Positions 59,507 through 64,000 of a stretch of DNA of 64,000 nt are shown one piece after another; position 1 is the stretch's first letter, and each line of letters begins with the position of its first letter. This stretch comes from Gammaproteobacteria bacterium (GTDB lineage Bacteria; Pseudomonadota; Gammaproteobacteria; Methylococcales; Methylococcaceae), in NCBI GenBank assembly GCA_009922685.1, contig RFVA01000004.1, positions 1 to 64,000 of the forward strand, read 5' to 3'. The notes under the pieces are model-generated. The model did not search any database. It had not been told where the DNA came from and was given only the letters and a program-made list of their open reading frames with translations. A program made the position numbers and the translations under genes.

Positions 59507-61177
59507 ATGAGCGAGAGCTTTGCTGAACTGTTTGAACAGAGTCTGGCCCAGGCCGAAATGCGTCCTGGAAGCATCATCCGTGGCATTGTGGTTGATATCG
59601 GCCCTGATGTGGTCGTGGTCAATGCGGGCCTCAAGTCTGAAGGTGTGGTGCCAAAGTGGCAGTTCCTAGATGCTGACGGACAGATTGAAGTCAGTATCGG
59701 TGACACGGTTGAATGTACCCTTGAGCTGCTGGAAGACGGCCTGGGTGCAACTCTTTTATCCCGTGACAAGGCAAAGCGACTCAAGGCTTGGACCGATCTC
59801 GAAGAAGCCCATGAGCAGAACGAAACCGTTGTGGGTCGCCTAACCGGTAAGGTTCGTGGTGGCTTCACCGTCGCTATTGGTGCTCTGAGAGCCTTCCTGC
59901 CAGGATCTCTTGTCGATGTTCGGCCGGTTCGTGATACCGCTTACCTTGAAGGTCGCGATCTCGAATTCAAGGTCATTAAAATCGATCAAAAGCGCAATAA
60001 CGTGGTGTTATCCCGTCGTGCGGTGGTTGAATCAGAATTTAGTGCCGAGAAGGAAGCGCTCCTTGAGAATCTCAAGGAAGGTGCGATTGTCACCGGTGTG
60101 GTTAAGAATCTCACTGACTACGGTGCCTTTATTGATCTCGGTGGGGTTGATGGCTTGCTGCATATCACCGATATGGCTTGGAAGCGGGTTCGTCATCCTT
60201 CAGAGGCTGTTGAAATTGGCCAGGAAATCCAGGTCAAGGTACTCAAGTACGATCAAGAAAAGAATCGTGTCTCTCTCGGCCTTAAGCAGTTGGGCGAAGA
60301 TCCATGGCTCAATATCGCTCGTCGTTACCCTGCGACAACCCGTCTCTTCGGTAAGGTCAGTAACCTCACCGATTACGGCTGTTTTGTTGAGCTTGAAGAG
60401 GGCGTTGAAGGTTTGGTCCACGTCTCTGAAATGGATTGGACGAACAAGAACGTCAATCCATCGAAGCTGGTTCAATTGGGCGATGAATGTGAAGTCATGG
60501 TCCTTGATATCGACGAAGAGCGTCGCCGTATTTCACTCGGCATGAAGCAGTGCAAGACCAATCCTTGGGACGAATTTGGGACGACCCATAACAAGGGTGA
60601 CAAGATCAGTGGGACCATCAAATCGATCACTGATTTCGGGGTCTTTATTGGACTTGATGGCAATATCGATGGCTTGGTCCATCTTTCAGATATCTCTTGG
60701 AACGTTGCAGGCGAAGAAGCCATTCGCAATTACAAGAAGGGTGATGAGGTTGAAACCGTTATTCTCGCCATCGATCCTGAGCGTGAGCGGATCTCACTCG
60801 GTATCAAACAGCTGGAGCAGGATCCCTTCCAGAACTATCTCGCGACTCACGAAAAAGGCGATTTGGTCAATGGTGTCGTCAAGGAAGTGGATGCAAAGGG
60901 TGCTGTTATCACGTTGGCTGATAGCGTTGAAGGTTACCTCCGTGCTTCAGAATTGTCCCGCGATCGTATTGAAGATGCGCGCACTCAATTGAATGTGGGC
61001 GACGAAATCGAAGCCAAGTTTATGGGCGTCGATAAGAAGAGTAAGTCGATTACACTCTCTATCAAGGCAAAGGATCAGGCCGATGAAGTGGAAGCCATGA
61101 AGGGCTACACGCAAGCCGCTTCTTCAGCCATGCCGACCCTTGGAGATATCTTCAAGGAGCAGATGGAAAACAAGTAA
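59507..61177 (+). CDS. rpsA: 30S ribosomal protein S1
   Basis: This 556-residue protein has six S1 RNA-binding repeats; e.g. [60 protein letters not shown] and two later repeats with [25 protein letters not shown]. The first two repeats carry the 30S-binding role; the rest bind mRNA. Normal length (E. coli 557). The gene is separated from cmk by a hairpin and from ihfB by 51 bases. Confidence 0.97.
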   Translation: MSESFAELFEQSLAQAEMRPGSIIRGIVVDIGPDVVVVNAGLKSEGVVPKWQFLDADGQIEVSIGDTVECTLELLEDGLGATLLSRDKAKRLKAWTDLEEAHEQNETVVGRLTGKVRGGFTVAIGALRAFLPGSLVDVRPVRDTAYLEGRDLEFKVIKIDQKRNNVVLSRRAVVESEFSAEKEALLENLKEGAIVTGVVKNLTDYGAFIDLGGVDGLLHITDMAWKRVRHPSEAVEIGQEIQVKVLKYDQEKNRVSLGLKQLGEDPWLNIARRYPATTRLFGKVSNLTDYGCFVELEEGVEGLVHVSEMDWTNKNVNPSKLVQLGDECEVMVLDIDEERRRISLGMKQCKTNPWDEFGTTHNKGDKISGTIKSITDFGVFIGLDGNIDGLVHLSDISWNVAGEEAIRNYKKGDEVETVILAIDPERERISLGIKQLEQDPFQNYLATHEKGDLVNGVVKEVDAKGAVITLADSVEGYLRASELSRDRIEDARTQLNVGDEIEAKFMGVDKKSKSITLSIKAKDQADEVEAMKGYTQAASSAMPTLGDIFKEQMENK

Positions 61178-61228
61178 TCCTTGGAGTCCCTGGTGCATCG
61201 CTTTGGCCAGGGACCTAATGGTGTGATC

Positions 61229-61510
61229 ATGACTAAGTCCGATCTCATTCAGATCCTGAGTGCCCGATTTCAACATTTACCTGCCCGCGACATTGAGGCC
61301 GCGGTCAAGGGAGTGGTCGAACATATGGTCGAGACCCTTTCAGAAGGTGGTCGTATTGAAATCAGAGGATTTGGCAGTTTCTCTGTGCGTTTTAGGGCGC
61401 CCAGAATCGGCCGTAATCCGAAAACAGGGACCAAGGTAGAACTTGATTCCAAATACGTTCCTCACTTCAAGCCTGGTAAAGATCTCAAAGACAAGGTCAA
61501 CCAACGCTGA
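61229..61510 (+). CDS. ihfB: Integration host factor subunit beta
   Basis: This 93-residue DNA-bending protein has the HU/IHF fold: [45 protein letters not shown] (RNPKTG is the beta-arm that intercalates) and the C-terminal [16 protein letters not shown] start at the ATG at 61229; the in-frame start at 61181 would add non-family residues. With IhfA it shapes nucleoid and promoter structure. A strong terminator follows. Confidence 0.95.
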   Translation: MTKSDLIQILSARFQHLPARDIEAAVKGVVEHMVETLSEGGRIEIRGFGSFSVRFRAPRIGRNPKTGTKVELDSKYVPHFKPGKDLKDKVNQR

Positions 61511-61543
61511 ACGGGCTGTCACATCAGAGACGCTGATCAAAAA

Positions 61544-61589
61544 GGTCATGCCTATCTCCCTTTTGGGGGGGTGGCATGGCTTTTTTTTT
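61544..61589 (+). terminator. Rho-independent terminator after ihfB
   Basis: GGTCATGCC pairs with GGCATGGC and an inner CTCCC pairs with GGGGG around a TTTT loop; nine T follow at 61581-61589. It lies 33 bases after the ihfB stop and ends the gyrA-to-ihfB run. Confidence 0.8.
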
Positions 61590-61691
61590 GCCAAATGGGC
61601 ATCATGCATAGTGAAGGTCCTAGATCAATGGGTTGACCTATTGATGCCAAGGGCATGACATCCAATTCGTTCACCCACGTGGCATCGTTGC

Positions 61692-62897
61692 ATGCAGGTT
61701 CAGGCCTTAATCGCACTCCTTCTTCCTCTAGCTGCTGCCTCAGGGTGGTATACGGCTCGAAGACACTATCAGCGAAAATTCCTTGAGGAACACGTCCATC
61801 CGTTGACCCAGGCTTATCGTCGAGGTCTCAATTACCTTCTCGATGATAAGACCGATAAAGCGATTGCCGCAGTCGGGCAGATCTTAGAGCAGGATGACGA
61901 GTCTCTTGAGGTCCAAATCGCATTTGGTAATCTTTTTAGGCGTCGTGGAGAGGTCGAGCGGGCAATTGAGATCCATACGAGGCTCAGAGCCACGGTCGGG
62001 TTGACGGAGTCTCAGCGGGCGCGTGCTGATTTCGAACTCGCTCTTGATTATCTCCGCGCTGGGTTATACGACCGATCTGAATCCCTGTTTCTTTCTCTGG
62101 TCGAATCCAAAACCCATGGTAAACCGGCCTTACAGCAGCTCTTATTGATCTATCAGCAACAAAAGGAATGGCAAAAGGCGATCGATTGCATTATTCCTCT
62201 TCGTCGCGTGATGAAGCCCAAACACGGCGAGACCGCGGCTCATTTTTATTGCGAATTGGCCGAGGAGGCGATGAATTTTCATCGCCTAAAGGATGCCAGA
62301 GATTATCTCGCTCAAGCGCTAAAAGATGACGCACACTCTGTCAGAGCAACGATAGCCAAAGGCCGTCTTGAACTTGGTAATGGCGAATATCGTCAAGCTT
62401 TTGAAAGTTTCCAGAGTCTTGAAGGGCAAAATCCCATTTACCTCTCTGTCGTGCTGCCGCACATCCGGCTGTGTTCAGAACGTTTGGGCCAAGAGCGGGA
62501 GTTAATGGACTACCTTGACGCTCTCTATCAAAGTTACGGGTTGGTTTCAGCCGCTGTTGAATGCGCTATCAGGTTGCGCCAACGCGATGGGATTGCTGCT
62601 GCCATCGACTACTTGATCCCTATCCTTGAAAAAACACCAGACTCTCTTGCCATCAGCCATGCACTCTCTATGCTCTCGGAAGATCATCATCATGGCTCCC
62701 AAAAAATGCGTCGTCTGAGCGCTTTGCTCAAAGATATGATGGAAGGCGGCCAGCAGTTTTGCTGTGAACACTGTGGCTTTGGTTCATCCCAGATCTATTG
62801 GCGTTGCCCCTCCTGTCAATACTGGGGATCAGTGAGGCCGACAGGCCCTTTTTCAGCCCTCGATGTGCAGGAGGATGATTCCCAAAAGCCCCGATAA
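61692..62897 (+). CDS. lapB: Lipopolysaccharide assembly protein B (LapB/YciM)
   Basis: This 401-residue regulator of LPS synthesis acts with FtsH to control LpxC. It has an N-terminal membrane segment (3-20), about six TPR-like repeats (YRRGLNYLLDDKTDKAIAAV onward) and a C-terminal rubredoxin-type zinc site (CCEHCGFGSSQIYWRCPSCQYWG in two CxxC pairs). In many gammaproteobacteria lapA lies just upstream; here none fits between ihfB and lapB. Confidence 0.93.
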   Translation: MQVQALIALLLPLAAASGWYTARRHYQRKFLEEHVHPLTQAYRRGLNYLLDDKTDKAIAAVGQILEQDDESLEVQIAFGNLFRRRGEVERAIEIHTRLRATVGLTESQRARADFELALDYLRAGLYDRSESLFLSLVESKTHGKPALQQLLLIYQQQKEWQKAIDCIIPLRRVMKPKHGETAAHFYCELAEEAMNFHRLKDARDYLAQALKDDAHSVRATIAKGRLELGNGEYRQAFESFQSLEGQNPIYLSVVLPHIRLCSERLGQERELMDYLDALYQSYGLVSAAVECAIRLRQRDGIAAAIDYLIPILEKTPDSLAISHALSMLSEDHHHGSQKMRRLSALLKDMMEGGQQFCCEHCGFGSSQIYWRCPSCQYWGSVRPTGPFSALDVQEDDSQKPR

Positions 62898-62989
62898 TGA
62901 CTTTTCATTAGGATCTTCGAGCGCTAGCATAGGGGACTTAAGTTTCTTTCGATCATTAATAACAAAGGCTTCTAGAAGAAGACAACGTC

Positions 62990-63865
62990 ATGAAAAAAAC
63001 CGTTACAAAAGCCGTCTTTCCTGTGGCAGGTCTTGGCACCCGCTTTCTACCAGCAACTAAGGCCAGCCCCAAGGAAATGCTGCCGATTGTCGATAAACCT
63101 CTCATCCAGTATGCCGTCGAAGAGGCGGTTGCTGCAGGTATTGATACCCTTGTTTTTGTCACCAGTCGAACCAAAAGAACCATCGAAGATCACTTCGACA
63201 AGGCCTATGAATTGGAGACTGAACTCGCCTTGAGAGGGAAGACGGATGTCCTTCAAAGCCTTCAAAGTATCCTTCCCTCTCATGTGACCTGTGTTTACAT
63301 TCGTCAAGCCGAGGCTTTGGGCTTAGGACACGCCGTCAACTGTGCTGCCAATGTGATTGGTGATGAACCTTTTGCGGTTATTCTTGCGGACGATATGGTC
63401 GATGATGGGAATCGTGGCTGCATGAAGCAGATGGTTGACATCTATAACGAATGGCAATGTTCCGTTCTCGGCACAGAGCCTGTGGATCCCTCTGAAACAG
63501 GGAGTTATGGCATCGTTAAGGCTGATCCGATTCGTCCAGGGCTTGCTAAACTCAACGCCATTGTAGAAAAGCCAAAGCCTGAAGTCGCCCCCTCGAATCA
63601 GGCCGTGGTCGGCCGTTACATCCTAACACCGGGTATTTTCCAACGTTTAGATAACGTGACTCGTGGTGCCGGTGGGGAAATCCAATTGACCGATGCGATC
63701 GCACTGCTCATGAACGATGAGCCGGTTTTATCTTACGAATTTGAAGGTAAACGCTATGACTGCGGGTCAAAGCTTGGATATTTGACGGCAACAGTGGAGC
63801 AGGCACTGAAGCATCCCGAGGTCAGTGACGCCTTTAGAGCCTACCTGAAGACCCTGTCGATTTAA
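62990..63865 (+). CDS. galU: UTP-glucose-1-phosphate uridylyltransferase
   Basis: This 291-residue nucleotidyltransferase has the family start KAVFPVAGLGTRFLPATKASPKEMLPIVDKPLIQY, with GLGTRFLPATK as the UTP loop, then QAEALGLGHAV, ILADDMVDD, TEPVDPSETGSYGIVK and YDCGSKLGYL. It supplies UDP-glucose for LPS and other glycans. A GAAGA lies before the ATG at 62990; it follows lapB by 92 bases. Confidence 0.96.
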   Translation: MKKTVTKAVFPVAGLGTRFLPATKASPKEMLPIVDKPLIQYAVEEAVAAGIDTLVFVTSRTKRTIEDHFDKAYELETELALRGKTDVLQSLQSILPSHVTCVYIRQAEALGLGHAVNCAANVIGDEPFAVILADDMVDDGNRGCMKQMVDIYNEWQCSVLGTEPVDPSETGSYGIVKADPIRPGLAKLNAIVEKPKPEVAPSNQAVVGRYILTPGIFQRLDNVTRGAGGEIQLTDAIALLMNDEPVLSYEFEGKRYDCGSKLGYLTATVEQALKHPEVSDAFRAYLKTLSI

Positions 63866-63878
63866 TCGATGAATCCAA

Positions 63879-63910
63879 AGTCGCCCTGAAGACTTGATCC
63901 CAGGGCGGCT
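63879..63910. terminator. Bidirectional hairpin between galU and the convergent gene
   Basis: AGTCGCCCTG (63879-63888) pairs with CAGGGCGGCT (63901-63910), 10 bp with one G-T wobble and a 12-base loop. It lies between convergent stops and may terminate both transcripts, although no strong T tract follows on either strand. Confidence 0.45.
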
Positions 63911-63921
63911 CAAGAGGTCTT

Positions 63922-64000
63922 CTAGGAGAGAGCCTTGGTTAATCGTTCCATCGCTTTTTCAAGATGACTCATGCTCGTCGCGATGGACAGGCGAATGTGT
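63922..64000 (-). CDS. C-terminal end of a class I aminotransferase (partial)
   Basis: An open minus-strand frame enters at the window edge and ends at TAG (63924-63922). Its 25 visible residues, HIRLSIATSMSHLEKAMERL and six more, match the C-terminal end of aspartate- or tyrosine-type class I aminotransferases (the usual pattern is IRLSyAtsmexlexaxxRl). Only this tail is available. Confidence 0.55.
   Translation of the reverse strand, partial: HIRLSIATSMSHLEKAMERLTKALS

Overview
This is a densely coded stretch of a gammaproteobacterial chromosome. The evidence is gene order: pyrG-kdsA-eno-ftsB-ispD-ispF-truD and gyrA-serC-pheA-hisC-tyrA-aroA-cmk-rpsA-ihfB-lapB are both classic gammaproteobacterial arrangements. 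creA, Hda, LapB, a tripartite RND pump and a GyrA with Tyr122 agree with this. I see no rRNA, tRNA, insertion sequence, prophage, plasmid gene or CRISPR array, and no gap above 300 bases without a gene. I cannot name the genus.

Layout. 1-8.4 kb: tail of a possible LysM protein, creA, then a nine-gene minus-strand operon for membrane-lipid remodelling (two cyclopropane-synthase-like methyltransferases, DUF1365, an FAD amine-oxidase-like protein, acyl desaturase, Blc lipocalin, DUF6134, DUF1295, DUF2878). It resembles the RpoE-ChrR (singlet-oxygen) regulons of other proteobacteria, but the sigma factor and ChrR are not in the window. 8.7-16.2 kb: a plus-strand Anbu cluster (circularly permuted ATP-grasp, alpha-E, Anbu protease, transglutaminase/DUF2126 broken by a frameshifting deletion), ending in an uncharacterised HPPD-like metalloprotein gene. 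16.2-18.8 kb: cysQ, trkA and a rhodanese. 18.8-31.7 kb: mostly minus-strand housekeeping genes (panE, hda, wrbA, arsC, truD, ispF, ispD, ftsB, eno, kdsA, pyrG, tilS, accA) plus a small DUF4156 lipoprotein and a dienelactone hydrolase. 31.8-42.6 kb: ZIP transporter, lipoproteins, a broken mreB, a large unknown lipoprotein, a GDT1-family transporter, ypjD-like gene, ffh, two secreted cysteine-hydrolase-like proteins and two Nudix hydrolases. 42.6-48.4 kb: an AcrAB-OprM-type efflux operon. 48.6-64 kb: typA, then gyrA through ihfB, lapB, galU and the end of an aminotransferase gene.

Serine, phenylalanine, histidine, tyrosine and shikimate genes are co-transcribed with gyrA, cmk and rpsA through 4-bp ATGA-type overlaps. 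KdsA, LapB and GalU serve envelope sugar and LPS biogenesis. The lipid operon, RND pump, lipoproteins and secreted hydrolases add to an envelope-heavy gene content.

Most unusual points: (1) two genes, the transglutaminase/DUF2126 gene and mreB, have each lost roughly 30-40 conserved codons and shifted frame; (2) an HPPD-like VOC protein with a plausible His-His-Glu metal site is attached to the Anbu cluster; (3) tilS has no ATG/GTG/TTG start in frame; (4) a perfect 14-bp hairpin lies inside tyrA; (5) alternative hairpins, one a terminator, lie between cmk and rpsA. All calls are from reading the sequence and family knowledge; no searches were run.
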